From: Petunia secreta | Lineage: Eukaryota; Streptophyta; Magnoliopsida; Solanales; Solanaceae | Reading direction: 5' to 3' | NCBI GenBank assembly: GCA_029990175.1 | Contig: JARKIP010000023.1 | Coordinates: 21,781,501-21,845,500 of the forward strand | DNA length: 64,000 nt | Part shown: one piece after another, positions 11,144 to 23,571 of the stretch | Layout: each line of letters begins with the position of its first letter | Position numbering within the stretch: the stretch's first letter is position 1 | Position numbers and translations under genes: made by a program | The notes under the pieces: generated by a model | What the model was told of the DNA's origin: nothing | What the model saw: the letters and a program-made list of their open reading frames with translations, nothing else | Database searches by the model: none

Positions 11144-13390
11144 ATAAGGGATCTCCTCATTGAGTACCTTGCTTGGTGTCCTGTTTAGCACATATGCATC
11201 TGTTTTAACATACTCACCTCAATACTTGTCAGGAACATTTGCTTGAAATTTCAAAGCCCTTGCAGTATTTCGGATATGTCTGTGCTTTTTTTCTGCAACT
11301 CCATTCTGTTGTGGTGTATACACACAACTACTTTGATGTATTATTCCCTGTTCTATTCCACTGAGAGTTAAAGAATCCAGTTCTATTATTTGTTTTCACT
11401 ATTTTTTACACTTGTGTTAAACTGATTTTTCACATATGCAAGAAATTCTTTAAAAAACACAAAGGTTTCATTCTTGAACTGCATCAAATACACCCATGTT
11501 GCCCTTGAAAAATCATCTACTACAGTCAAGAAATAAAACTTCCTATCAAAGTGGCTACTTTATATGGTCCCCAAACATCCATATGTACAAGCTGAAATAC
11601 CTTATTAGTTCTCCTTTCACTACTAGGAAAGGGCAACCTATGTTGTTTAGCTAGAGGGCAAATCTCACAATCATGTTGTACTAAGCCATCAGTTTTCCTT
11701 ATATTCTTCAATGCTTGAATAGAGGGGTGTCCTAATCTGTTGTGCCACACCTTGTATCCTCTATATCCTTTGCTACTATTGATGTTATTAGCCTGTCATC
11801 TCTTTTATTCAACTGCCTTCCTCTCATTATGTACAAGTCATTTCTTTCCTCACCAATCATCCTCACCTTGCCACTGTAAATGTCCAGAAACACACAAAAT
11901 TCAGGATAGAAAGTGACAGCACAAGACATCTCTTTAGTCAGCTTAGAGACTGACAATAAGTTGAACTTAAAGTCTGGTACATAGTACATTTTATGTATTT
12001 TGTTCTTACTTGAGATAGGATCCTCACTTGCGATGGGAACCTCACCAGAATGAGTTATTTCTGTATGTCTACCTGTGGGTAGTTGAACTCTTTCTTTTTT
12101 CCAGCTTTCAATGACTTTACATTACTCAGTAAGTGAATATTTCAGGATATGTGATTTGAAGCTCCTGAATCTATAATCCACTCATCATCAGGAGTTGTAT
12201 TAGACAGTAATGCAGTAACTGTACCTGCCATATGAGCTTGAGTCTCAGGTTCATTCTCCTTTCCTTTGTGCAGAAATGAAGTATCTGTTCATACTGATCA
12301 GGAGTGAAGAACTGTCCTTTTCCTGTAGTAGACTTGCCTTGTCCAGCAACAGTTTTCCCTTTATTATAACTATTCATGTGTGCTGGATTTCAAAAAAAAA
12401 GTCTCCTCATTCTCATACACGGATGCAATTTTTGCAGTGTTCAGGACTCCTTTCTGTCTATAGGTACCCATATTCCCATAATTCTTCTTTGATATGTAGT
12501 CAGGTGGGTACCCATTCACTTTAAAACAATTCTCAGTTGAATGATTCTTTAGGTGTGGGCAATGTTCACAGTAAAGCCTAGCCCTTCCCCCTGTCTAGGC
12601 ATTTGCTTGGCTCTAAGCCTAAGACCTTGACCATGTCTATAACCTTGCCCCCTTCCTGCAGCTAATGTAGTGGCTTCTATAGAGTCTCCCTGTGCTAGAG
12701 GTACTTGTTGACTCTCATTGTCAATCAACATCCCATAAGCTTCATCTACACTAGGTAGTGGATTCATCAACAAAATTTGTCCTCTAATTTGAGCATATTG
12801 TTCACTAAGTCCAATTAGAAACTCATATAAACGTTGTCCAGCCATATGCTCTACAAAATCCTTGGATTCTAGGCAGTTACAACTAGGGGAAGGCACCAGT
12901 GCATAGTATTCATCGTAAAGATCTCTAAGTCAAGTAAAATATGCAGAAACAGAATTAGTACCTTGTGTCAAGAGTGCAATTTCTCTGTGCAGCTGGAAGG
13001 TTCTAGTCCCATTGACCTTATCAAAACGTTTCTGCAAGTCTTCCAAACTTTATGTGCACTCGTAGCATATAGAATTCCAGTGCGAAATTCTATACACACA
13101 ATGCTTAAAATTTAAGATAACACAATCGCATTGCATCGTTCCCATAAATGTTGAAGCTAACCTGTATATGAGCTCTTCTTACATGATCCGTCCACAAACC
13201 CTAGCTTGTTCTTAGCTAAGATCGCTATTCTCATTGATCGATTCCAAATTGCATAATTTTCTGAACCAGTGAGCTGAATTGGAACCAAAACTGAGCATGG
13301 TGTGTCTGATGAATGAATGTACAGTACATGATTATGATCTACATCAAATTCTTCTCGATTTTCTACATTTACATGTTGATTTGAAGCCAT
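11144..13390 (-). pseudogene. Copia element B, gag-pol remnant (5' half)
   Basis: Minus strand, starting MASNQHVNVEN at 13390. Order: gag N-terminus (13390-13157; GSENYAIWNRSM is typical of UBN2_3 gag), gag C-terminal part (12896-12549), a knuckle-like CX2CX4HX4C (about 12570-12510), the GAG-pre-integrase (MYYVPDFKFNLLSVSKLT at 11989 onward; MWHNRLGHPSIQ at 11750) and the start of the integrase core. The C-terminal piece of the core (TPQQNGVAEKKHRH-like) lies around 11310-11250. Stops and frameshifts separate all pieces. It is cut at 11144 by element A's LTR. Confidence 0.85.
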
Positions 13391-13499
13391 TTTTTGCTAA
13401 AAAAATAGAAATTCAAAAAACAGTATGAATGGTTCAATAAGAAAAATAGATGAAATATTGATTAATTTGTGCTTTGCACTGCGGAATTGAGATCGATTT

Positions 13500-13511
13500 G
13501 CTCTGATACCA
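13500..13511 (-). promoter_or_regulatory. Primer-binding site of copia element B (tRNA-iMet type)
   Basis: Minus strand reads TGGTATCAGAGC, abutting the LTR that starts at 13512 in plus orientation. Confidence 0.85.
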
Positions 13512-13774
13512 TGTTAATTCATGCCTAGGGCACATTGTATTTAGAGAGAGAAAGTTGGTTAGAGAGAGGAAGCTGAGAGGGAAATGGAAAATATCTGTGT
13601 AATCAACTAACTGAGCAACTGCTCTGCATATCTGTACATATATAGCTATACTAACCGACCTAACTACTAACTACTAACTTCTAACTTGTGACAATTAACT
13701 CTGTAACTTCTAACTAATTACACTTGAGTCCTATAGCTAATAATAAACACTTAACTCAGCTAACTACACTAACA
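13512..13774 (-). repeat. 5' LTR of copia element B
   Basis: From TGTTAATTC next to the primer site to ACACTAACA at 13774: about 263 bp with short inverted ends TGTTA/TAACA. The right end is set by these inverted ends because the partner LTR is not in the window. Confidence 0.65.
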
Positions 13775-14202
13775 TAGCTGACTATGTAGACAATACATTT
13801 ATAATAAAGATTAAATTGCTTGTAAGTTTATAACCAAGTAAATAATGGACTCATTACTTACCCTTGTATTAACGCTAGCTAATTGCAGTGTCAATTAACT
13901 AACAAATTGACGCACCAATACAGAGAAAAAAAAGTTTAACTAGCACATGTATGCACAATCCCATTAAACGTTCCAGACAACTAGATAAAAAAAACTAGAT
14001 TTTATTCGATCGTATCGCATAAAAAATGTTAGCAGAAGTATATGAAACTTAAAATATTAAAATACAAGGATCACTTTAAAAAGAAGGCACTACAACAAAA
14101 GAGAGACTTAAATATAAATTTTTACATAGCAATAAGAGTTGAGTAAGTGATTGGTCCTTTATCAAGTGCGCGCTCGTGGATCATAGAGAAAAATGAGTTA
14201 AT
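13775..14202. other. AT-rich spacer
   Basis: No gene, no clear repeat. The last six bases (GTTAAT, 14197-14202) are the left target duplication of the next element. Confidence 0.5.
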
Positions 14203-15329
14203 AACTTAAACGGTCATCCAAGTTATGGTAATTAGTGAAAAAAATTATTTTTATTTTTTAGCATTAGTAAGGCCACTCATTTTTGCCCATATATCTCAAA
14301 AGATCACTACAGCCTAAATCTCCATCTTTCTCTCACTAGAAAGATGATCGATGCATGTCACATCACCTTACTAAATTTTTAAATGTGATTATTCAATCTA
14401 TGAATTTTTGTAAAATTTACTGTTGTTTCTTAAATTGTCTCTGTAGCAAATCAATTATACTTACTCGATAAATATTTTCTTTCACTAAATAATATTTTAT
14501 CATTTTATCTTTTTGCTAAGTCAAGATTAATTTATCCGATAAAACATACTTGATAGATAAAAAAATTGAAATAAAAGGTACATTGAATAGAAGAGAATGA
14601 AAAGATAAAAAAATTGATGCAAATAAAATAAAAATCTATTTGTTAAATAATTTCTTTCATTGTATAAAAGTTAGAGGAATCATATTTTTTGAAAGGTCGC
14701 ATGAAGAAGTTAGTTTGTGGGGCGACAAAATAACAACTTAAGATTTTTCTTAAGATAAATAACGAGATCTCTAAAAAAAAAGAAATTAATCATAAATTAG
14801 GGGGACATTTGTCCAGAACATAAATGAAGCGTAAGAAATCAAAATTAAGATCATAGCAACCTTTATTAGGTGAATTATTTTTACTTATTGAGTTATAAGT
14901 TTCCTTTATTTACCCCCAGCTTTTTCATATGTTTGTCCTTCAAATCAGATATTCTTTGTTTTGATAAAATTTTGTACTTTTCGGATAAATACTAGTAATT
15001 GAGTAGATTTTATTAGGTAAATATGAAAATATCTTATTTGGTGAAAAAATGAGAATTTTATTTAGTAAAAGAAAATATTAATCGAGTAAACATAACTGAT
15101 CTAGTACAAGTTTGTTTAAGAAACAATCTTAAATTTTAAAAAAACTCAAACATTGAACATATTCGAAAGTTTAGTAGGGATGACGTGGCATAGTGAGAGC
15201 AAGATGGAGTTCTAGGCCATCGTGACCTTTTGAGAGATATGGCCCAACATGAGCAACCTTATTAATACAAAAAAAATATAAAAGTGATTTTTCTCACTAA
15301 ATATCATAACTTGGATGGCCATTTAAGTT
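14203..15329. mobile_element. Non-autonomous long-TIR DNA transposon
   Basis: The left end AACTTAAACGGTCATCC is the inverted, slightly diverged copy of the right end (AACTTAAATGGCCATCC on the other strand). The similarity extends over the first 150 or so bases. A direct repeat GTTAAT flanks both ends (14197-14202, 15330-15335). No coding capacity. Superfamily not resolved. Confidence 0.75.
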
Positions 15330-15335
15330 GTTAAT

Positions 15336-16480
15336 ACAGAGACAAATAGTTTACAAAAGTTTTGGCATTTTAATTGGAAGAAACACACGTGCCTGTGGGC
15401 GCTATTATCAATCTAATTGGGAAGAAAACGAGATAGCGCCTGCAGAAACCCGTGACAAATCTACAAAACTAAGAATGTAAGAGAGCAAAAAGGAAAGAGG
15501 AATAAATTAGAAGTGAAAACGGGCAGCTTAGCTACACTAAAAATGGAGAAAGTGTTGAACCTGTTTTAATAATGACTAACTAATGCAAAATTGTAACAGG
15601 TCAAACAAGATAAAGAACGAAGATGTGAACACAAAAGAAAGACTAAAGAAAATGAAGCTAAGGAAGGATTGTTGAAAGTAACACTAGGGTTCAAAAGACA
15701 AGCTACACATGGAAAATGAGATCTCTCATACTAAAGGAAGACCATCAACATAAGGAAAGACGATCCCTCACATTAAAGGAATGTCATCAAGACAATATGA
15801 ACGCGAAGCTCTTTCCTTATTCTCAAAAGGTCATGCATTTTAATGAATTTTTGATTATCAAATTTTTTGGCTCAAATTATTTTTCTATCTTAACAATAAG
15901 GAATATTGCTAAACGAACAAATCGATCAATATCAAGGAAGGATCTTGGAAGCAAATCAACTAAGAGAAGATTAGAAAACCGCGAATCAAATCAATTAAGG
16001 AGCGGATTGCAAGGACTATGACGGACTGATTATAAGGTGTGACTGCAACAAGTCGTCAAGGCACCTATAAATTGAGGACCCTCAAGAAGAAGAAAACTCA
16101 TACTACTAACTACTGTCTATACAATTCTCTAGCTTTTACTTAATATTATTACTGTATACTTGAGAGTTCACGAGTATTCAAAAAGAAAAGTAAGAAAAGA
16201 TCAAGGTGGAGGTAATAGTTGTTTTTCTCCATTCTCAAACAAAAGAAATTATATCAAACAATTATAAAACTACAAGATGAACAATATCAAATGCAAGATT
16301 ATCCATAAATCATTGTCGACATCTTTGATAGATTCCATCAAAGTTTGTTTCGAAAAGTGGGGGAATAAGAGGAAGGCCGACATTAGGTATCTTTGAAAAT
16401 GAACCAGTACTCTCTGTGGGAACCACAACTCTCCTTAAAAAAGGAGTTGAGGTCTAAAGAAGAAATCTTCAGTATTAATA
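15336..16480. other. Unassigned repeat-like DNA
   Basis: No recognisable protein. The part near 16060-16200 (a CCTATAAATTGAGG box, then CT-rich leader text) looks like the promoter and R region of an LTR, but I could not define ends. Confidence 0.35.
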
Positions 16481-16489
16481 CTACCAATA

Positions 16490-16900
16490 GCCTGGCCCTG
16501 ATGGTCATCGAAGTGGGTTTTCTGAAATTTCTTGGAGCATTATTGAAGAGCATGTCACGACAGTAATGCTGGAGTTCTTCAGGAATGGGAAGCTGCTGAA
16601 ACAACTCAACAATACCATTATCTCACTTATTCTTAAATGGCAAAACACTGAAAATACAAGCCCCCAATTTACACCAATCTCTTGTATGTCCTATATAAAT
16701 GCATATCTAAGATTCTATTTTGAAGACTGAAAGAAGTGCTACCTCATCTTAGCACAAATACCCTAGCTACATGTTTCCCAAGGAAGGTTTTTGATACATA
16801 ATAGGTTGATATGTCATGACCTTCTTAGACACTACAACATGAAGACTTCTCATATGTGTATGATGAAGATAGATTTAAGGAAGCCATACGACATGGTTAG
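16490..16900 (+). pseudogene. LINE reverse transcriptase remnant
   Basis: A broken frame reads GPDGHRSGFSE, then EFFRNGKLLKQLNNTIISLI, then SPQFTPISC, then a KEAIRHG stretch, all in the usual order of plant L1-type reverse transcriptases (GPDG, NxTxIxLIPK, RPISL, DLxKAYD). Stops and frameshifts are frequent, so it is long dead. No ORF1 or 3' tail adjoins on this strand. Confidence 0.7.
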
Positions 16901-17090
16901 GTGAAAGTTACATTACTAAAATGCTGCTTGTGCAAGACCTTCAAATCCCTTTTCAGCTCTTTCAATTTCCTCACCACATTGTTCATTTTACTCCTCTCTA
17001 TATGCATTGCCCATCCATTTCCTACCACTTTCTTGAAAAATAGGTGCTCACTCCACATGTGGCAATATTTAAAGGTTGCTCTTCTCCGTG

Positions 17091-18576
17091 TTAATTTTAC
17101 CGGTGGTCACTGAACTGTTATTTCATTATCACAAGTCACTTTTGTTTCATTTGTTACCCAAAAGTCATTCAACTTTGCTCCGGTCCACAACAAAGTCACT
17201 CAAGCCGGATTTTGTTTAAAACTTACCGGAAAAATGATGTGGCATCATTAATTAAAGATAATTTTCTTAATTAAATTTTTCATCCATTTATCCAATTTCT
17301 TAACCCATTATTCTTATTCTACTCAATCCACACCAAAATAGACATAGCAGATTGATGTTTGGTAGTGATCCATTAAATTATAACGTATGTTACTATGAAA
17401 AATGCATTATTAACTTAATTCATATCCTACATTCATAAGGTGCCACATGTGGCCACCAACTTAAATAAATAAAGGGTAACTTCCTTTATTTTCAAGATTC
17501 TCACTTTTTAAGAAAGTTTGTATTTAAATATTATTAGGATGTTAATAGTATACAAAATATCTTTAGTGCAATGCTCACAATATACAATGTTGATAACTTT
17601 TCTTCTAACAGATATTACTCCTAACAGACATACCCGTTTGGGTAAGCTTATGAGTAGCTTAATAAGCTATAAATTAGAATTTCCTAACTTCCCACTTTTG
17701 ACTTATTTTAAGCACATAAAAATTTATAAGCCTACAACATTTTAAATAACCAAAAACTTACTAATGAGCTTATAAGCACATATTTGCTTATAAGCCACTT
17801 TTAAGCTCACTCAAACAGGTTAGTCCTTCAACCAAGACGAAGTGCGGTTATCAACTATCAACTCACAAGCAAAAAAATCTTTCCAATTTGACTAGATTTC
17901 ACATTTTTTGTGTCTGGTCAAATATTATTGTAAAACTATGGAGTATTATCAGTTACGCCTAGCTGCTTTAAGATATTTTTTACTCCCATAGGCAAATTGT
18001 TTAGCCAAAGTCAAACAGTCATGGTAGAAAACAAGGTCGTGGACACACAGACGGGAAAGGGCAGATGAGCCAGGTATTCCTTTCCATGAGACAAGTGTAA
18101 AAGACTCCATTAATGTCGAGCAGGCTTTCTTATTGATTGTTATGTCCTTCAGTTCTTATTGCAAAATGTCGAGCAGATTGTAACTGAACTTATGTTTCAC
18201 TAGATTGTCTTGTTAATCTTCAGTTAGTTGAAATATATTTTCAATGTAGCTCCCTAGCATAATGTGTGAAAAAAAAAGAGTGAAATCCCTGGCATAATGT
18301 GGCAAAAAAGAAGTAGTGAAATGAGTTTAAGTATAGGTTGGGTAGAATAAGAATAATGGGTTAAAGAAATTGGACTAATGGATGATAAATTTAATTAAAA
18401 AAAATTATTTTTAATTAATGATGCCACATCATTTTTCCGGCAAGTTTTAAACAAAATCTGGCTTGAGTGACTTTGTTGTGGACCGGAGAAAAGTTGAGTG
18501 ACTTTTGGGTAACAAATGAAACAAAAATAACTTTGTAGTAATGAAACAATAGTTCAGTGACCACCGGTGAAATTAA
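17091..18576. mobile_element. Non-autonomous DNA transposon with about 250-bp TIRs
   Basis: 17091-17335 is the inverted copy of about 18340-18576: both outer ends read ACCGGTGGTCACTGAACT and continue through CATCATTTTTCCGG and the AATAAGAATAATGGG stretch. The flanking TTAA is palindromic, so the target duplication is ambiguous. The middle (about 1 kb) is non-coding and contains a separate MITE. Confidence 0.8.
17632..17821. mobile_element. Small hAT-like MITE nested in the previous element
   Basis: Left end ACCCGTTTGGGTAAGCTTAT and right end AAGCTCACTCAAACAGGTT are inverted copies, and the inside is rich in AAGCTTATAAGC-type palindromes. About 190 bp. The end type resembles common plant hAT MITEs (inference). 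Confidence 0.65.
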
Positions 18577-19240
18577 CTCCTCCTCTCCTTTGTGCCTCTG
18601 ATGCCTGGCCGGAACATAGTCCTAGAGTCAGTTATTGCATCCAACTCTCCTTTCACAAACTCCAGACAATTTTAAAATAAACTTTGTCATAATCTTGTTT
18701 ATCACTCTATGTATAATGATTACCAGTATATATTAGCTCAATAAAACCACATGCTTCTACACATGAATGAAAATCTTGCACTTCATAGAGAGATGGATTT
18801 CCCCCAATTTTATTCTACTCTCAACAAAACAGTACAGTCACCTATTATAATTCAAGGGTCAGTACACACACAACCCATATTGCATAGATACTCCAAAAGA
18901 GTTTTCCTTTCCCCCTCGAGATTATATGCATAAATAAAGGTTATAAGGAAGGAAACTTGGTGTATTAGTGATTTTACTTGGCAGGTAATCACTTAAGCAG
19001 AGCTCATTACTACATGCACATCATATATACCAAGCTTCCATACTACCAATATCCAACCATTATATTGGTGCTCAAGATTAGTTAAGTAGAGCCACACATT
19101 AAATAATTTATTTATTATTTTTTCTACTTCATCAACTTTTATTTTCGTTTCCAGAAAGACCAGCTAATCCTTTATTATGATCATTGTAGAGGAGTTTTAC
19201 CTCCTCCTTATTAAGACCATTCAGGCGTCATGTTCCAACT
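18577..19240. other. Spacer without recognisable genes
   Basis: AT-rich, no protein homology recognised. Probably debris of the adjacent LINE. Confidence 0.4.
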
Positions 19241-20040
19241 GAAAAGACTATCCATTCCTATGGCTATGAGTAAGAATCGGTAGTCCTCTCACATTGAACC
19301 TTGCCCCTGCTCTTGGTCTCTCAATTGTATTGCTACTCAAAGTGCCTTGCTCCAATACTTTAGATGATTTTGTTCTAATCAGACTATCCCTAGATAAACT
19401 TGTTGACGTACATGTTCCCATTGGTTTAGACAACCCATCATTTGTTGACTTCACTGATGATTTTATTGCATGTTTTCTTGTTGTTTGATCAGGCCTTTTT
19501 ATTGTCTGCTTATCTATGCTTCCAGTTTTTACACTCTCTCAACCTAGGGTGCTTCAGTCTTTTTTTGGGGTTGATTCTCACCTTTTTGTGGAGCTTCCTT
19601 CTCGTTCTCTTTATTCTTTTTGTATATCTCATCTGTATGCCCATACTTGTGACATGAAGCACAATTTGGCTTCCAGTTATAGATCATGTACTGATCCACT
19701 ACTACCCATTTTTTCATTTCTTAAATAGACAACCTCTTGTAACTGAGTCCCTATCTCCACTTCCCCAAGCAGGCAAAATTCAAACGAGTCTTCTTTTTAG
19801 TATTCTTATCTACCATCATTGGTTTCCCTATTTTGATCAATCATTTCATACTCTAATACTTAAAATCCAGATTAAGTAGCCTAATCCAGATTGAAACTGA
19901 TTTTAGCTCCTCAGAGAAAGTCATATCTGGGTTCCAATCCTAGACAATCAGTCGTTTGTTATTAGGGATAAACTCCCCCTTGAATAGCATCATTTTTTTC
20001 ATTAATAGTGTCAAACCTAACCCGTAGTATACCGTTTTTC
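19241..20040 (-). pseudogene. LINE ORF1 (DUF4283 type) remnant
   Basis: On the minus strand broken frames give an IGKPMMVDKNTKK stretch (about 19840-19800), then KWVVVDQYMIYNWKPNC and a degenerate knuckle CASCHKYGHTDEIY (about 19720-19620; the last Cys is Tyr). This order, a DUF4283-like RNA-binding part followed by W-x-P and a CCHC knuckle, is that of plant LINE ORF1. Many stops. A SINE sits immediately beyond it. Confidence 0.6.
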
Positions 20041-20054
20041 ATCATTGCTATTTT

Positions 20055-20280
20055 TTTTTTTTTTTGACAAGGGAACCCGCAGCCGCTACCCTTCGGGCGC
20101 GCTCTGGGTAAACCCCGCTCCTGATGCAATAGCCTGCAAACTACACAGGAGAGGTAAACCGCACTAGGCAAGCCCTGTGCGACAGGCTCAAACTGAGAAG
20201 GCTGTTGGCAGGGGGGTTTGAAACCAAGTTTCTCATGTGGGAAACCACTTGCTGAACCAACTCAGCTACCCTTGCAGATA
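20055..20280 (-). mobile_element. tRNA-derived SINE with perfect target duplication
   Basis: On the minus strand it starts near GGGTAGCTGAGTTGG (A-box-like) and has GGTTTCAAACCC (B-box-like) 40 bases later, then a unique body and an A-tail (T-run at 20051-20065 in plus orientation). The 14-bp ATCATTGCTATTTT flanks it at 20041-20054 and 20281-20294. These are the hallmarks of Solanaceae SINEs transcribed by RNA polymerase III; the exact family name is not assigned. Confidence 0.85.
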
Positions 20281-20294
20281 ATCATTGCTATTTT

Positions 20295-21019
20295 AATTAC
20301 CCCATTTTTTTCTAAATCTTTCCAAAAAAATAATTCAGTATAGTGAAAAGTGAGTATGGCCCCAACACATAACAAACCACAACAGATTTCCTGTATTCTA
20401 TTTTTGAGCTGATATGCTCAAGCTCAATTTCTCCAATTTGTTTGCCCCTTTCTCTTCTGGATTAACAAATTCTAGTTAATCCCTTGGGAATGGCGCACGT
20501 TAACACCGTGCACCAAAACTGATAAACCAGCTAGATCTCTCGGTCACATGAATGTCGTATAGGACTAAATTTAGACTCCATGTATAAACATAAATGATTC
20601 TCATACTTATAAGTGTACCTTAAAATATTGAGAATCCATAAAGAAAAAAAAAGAATGAGCTATAGCCTCTTTCTAAAGAAAGGAAAGTTCTTTATTTTCT
20701 TAAATATAAAAGTATTCAAGATTCGCCGTAATGCATTTCTTAGTGATCAAGTCTTGATCAGGGAAAACTGTAGCTATTTCACGGAAATCAGCTCTGCTTT
20801 CATTATCATTGAGGCTTCTCAATTTTTGGGTACTACTTTGGTGCTAGTGATTTATGGCATGGGATTTGGTTTTTGTTTCTCCAGTGGACAAAACAAGAAT
20901 TATACAAGTTTTGATACTGATATTTGGCTACAAAACGTATATTTCGGTGTTAGTTACCTCATATTGCTTTTGTAGGTGGTTTTAGCATGAAGATTAGTCT
21001 TTGTGCTTATATTGGGTGT
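20295..21019. other. Spacer without recognisable genes
   Basis: A 120-codon open frame (20613-20975) has no recognisable domain, an AT-rich composition and no promoter context; I do not treat it as a gene. Confidence 0.4.
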
Positions 21020-22236
21020 TTGAATGTGTAGGACTCACGTGGCATGAAAAATTGTTAAAGGTTGACAATTTAGAGTAAAATGAAGTAAATTTTTAGAAAA
21101 ATCAACCAAGAAGGAGCAGCGGAATGAGGTGCCAAGGCTGTGGATTAGCCGTAAATGAAATACAAAGATAAGAGGCCACGGCCCAGCCATCGTAAGGTCA
21201 TGATTCAACCATGAAGTTGAAAGCAGAATTTTCAAAGCTCACGACCCAGCCATCGTAAGGCCATAATCTAGACATGAAGGTAAAATTTCTGGCGAAAAGT
21301 GATGATGGGAAAACTTGTCCACGAGTTTCACACAAAATATATAAGGTTTTCTAACCTATTTTCTGTCCCCATCTTTGCTAGAAAGAGAAAGAAACACCAT
21401 TGTTGGAGCCTATTGGTGCTTGGAAGAGACCAGGGTTCATACTAACTGATGAATTGCAAAGTTTCTCTAATACTTCTCTTATGGAGATTGCTTTAACATT
21501 AGCTCTTGTGTTCATAAAAATTATGTGTAGTTAAATTATTATTTTAGGATATTGATGGAAACGATATTGTAAACATATTGATCATGTTTTTTATATTCGG
21601 ACTGTGTTATTCCTATTTGTTTAACTGCATTTTTTATGTGGCAGTTGTATGGCCATCAATTAATTGTGCATTATTACATTGTGTTGCTTGGAAAAGAATA
21701 TAGGGTTAGGTAGTTGTTGAACAACAATACTTCTAAGCATGAGGTCGAAAAAATAATTGTGGAGATCTAAAAGCAGGGTTAGGAATAACAAATACTTATT
21801 GCGATCTTAGTGAGTGGGCTAAATAATAACCGAGGTTAGTTCGGAAGAATAGCCTAGGAAATTAGTGTTATTGATCGGAAGATGTTTACGGTAACTAAAG
21901 AGCTCATAATCAATAGGAAGAAAACGGCGAGATTATAGGAAACCTATAAGTAGTTCATTTTGATAATTCAAGGAAATCTATATCCTAGGTTCTTTCTTCT
22001 TGAATCTTATCAAGTTATTTTATTGTGCACTCTTTATTTAATCATAATATTTAGTTCTTTAGTTCAATTTTAAATTAATACTGTTACCATTAGAAATTAT
22101 TAAAGTTATTGATTTAGTGGTACAAAATTTGTTAATGTCAGACGTTTTCTCCTTGTGGGTTCGACTTCAGACTTAAAATCGGATTATATTTGCAGCGATC
22201 GCTTATCCTTTTTAGGACGAGTTTTGGGCGTGATCA
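21020..22236 (+). repeat. Gypsy 5' LTR (left end uncertain)
   Basis: The right end TGATCA lies just before a perfect tRNA-Asp primer site. A TATA-like AAATATATAAGG occurs near 21336. The left end is a guess from sequence style; no target duplication was found. Confidence 0.5.
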
Positions 22237-22241
22237 TATTT

Positions 22242-22259
22242 TGGCGCCGTTGCCGGGGA
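22242..22259 (+). promoter_or_regulatory. tRNA-Asp primer-binding site
   Basis: TGGCGCCGTTGCCGGGGA is the 18-base complement of the 3' end of plant tRNA-Asp, the primer used by many Athila/Tat-type gypsy elements. It proves that the sequence to its left is a 5' LTR end. Confidence 0.9.
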
Positions 22260-22433
22260 GTTAACGGTTTAAATTTTAATTGAGAGTATTGCGAAGTGTT
22301 TAACTTTGAACCATTCTTTAGTTTTTGTACATATTTGTGTTGTTTAAAAAAAATAAAACCTCGGACTGAATTTTTTTTGATAATGGCTATTCTTGTTTTG
22401 GTAATCCAGGTATACTTATGTGCAGAAGATTTA
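22260..22433 (+). other. Start of gypsy internal region
   Basis: Untranslated leader after the primer site. The element is interrupted at 22434 by a small MULE and appears to resume for a short distance after 23563; no gag frame remains. Confidence 0.5.
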
Positions 22434-23563
22434 GGAAAAATTACTCCAGTGTCATTTTAGGTAACTTTTTGTAAAAAAAACATAGCAAAAATTTACTACT
22501 TTTTCAAATGTAGCAACAATTTTTCAAATGCTACCAAACATAACATAACTAGGCAAAACCATCATTTTCCTTCCCTTTCTCCTCTCTCCTCTCTCCCCCG
22601 TCCCTTCTCAACTTTTCTGGCGCCGCCTTCCGGAATTCATTTCTGGTCCGAGTTAGGCACTACTCCACAGTCAAAAACCCTCTCTCCACCGTGTTTGTCA
22701 TGTCGCTGTCGTTTTCCACCACCTACCACGTGCTTTATCGTGGTCGTTTTCCACCGTCTACAACGTGCTCAGTCGCGCCTTTTTCTGTTCCATATCTCTT
22801 TCTCCAATCGCGACGGCGTGTTCATCTATTACAGTGAAGCATCGACGACGTTGTTTCTCATCTTCAATCGCTGACACTGCTTTATTTATGCAAAGTTGTG
22901 ACAAATCTGCTACACAGAGCAGTAACAGTGTTGCACACGGTGGATCGGCGACGGGGCTGTTTAGATCTCGTTTTCTTTTTCAAAAAAAAATTGGTGGGAC
23001 ACGACGGAGCTACGATGGTTTGTGATGTATGTTTGGTATTTGTATAGTTGTGGGAGTGTATAACATGTGTATTCTCATTATTTGTGAGATGTATGCACTG
23101 TATATACAGTAAATATACACCAGAAATACAATAAATATACAACACATACTTTGGGTTGTTGATTTGTATATGGTGTGTATGTCCGGAACAAACACGCATA
23201 TAGTCAGCATACAGTAACCATACAGAGAATATACAAATATACAATAAATGTATGTGTGTGTACTAATGTACTCTCACTATATACACAATATATCATTGTC
23301 CATACACTCATACAATGAAAATACATACAGATCCGCACAAAAGAAAAATTCGGCAACCGACGATTGGCGGTGGCCGGAAGCGGTGGTAGTAATGGGGGCG
23401 ACATCTGTGGGTTGGTAGGAGGTGGATCTAAGGTTTTATATCCCTTTTATATATATTTGCTATGTTTTGAAAAAAAAAATATTACTATATTTTAAAAATT
23501 GGATAGTATTGATAATTTTTTTGTGAAAAAACTGTTATATTGTATAGTTTTGTAAATCTCCCG
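22434..23563. mobile_element. Non-autonomous MULE inserted in the gypsy leader
   Basis: An 8-bp direct repeat AAGATTTA flanks it (22426-22433, 23564-23571). The outer ends GGAAAAATTAC and GGGAGATTTAC (other strand) are similar but imperfect. The inside has a GC-rich block (about 22560-22980) and a block of ATACA-rich short repeats (about 23090-23330). No transposase; no captured gene recognised. Confidence 0.65.
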
Positions 23564-23571
23564 AAGATTTA

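Noticed and set aside
20055..20280. tRNA gene on the minus strand
   Set aside because: A- and B-box-like motifs are present but no cloverleaf, and the piece has a body, A-tail and 14-bp target duplication: a SINE.
20613..20975. 120-codon open frame with hydrophobic C-terminus
   Set aside because: No known domain, AT-rich, in a spacer between repeats; no supporting context.
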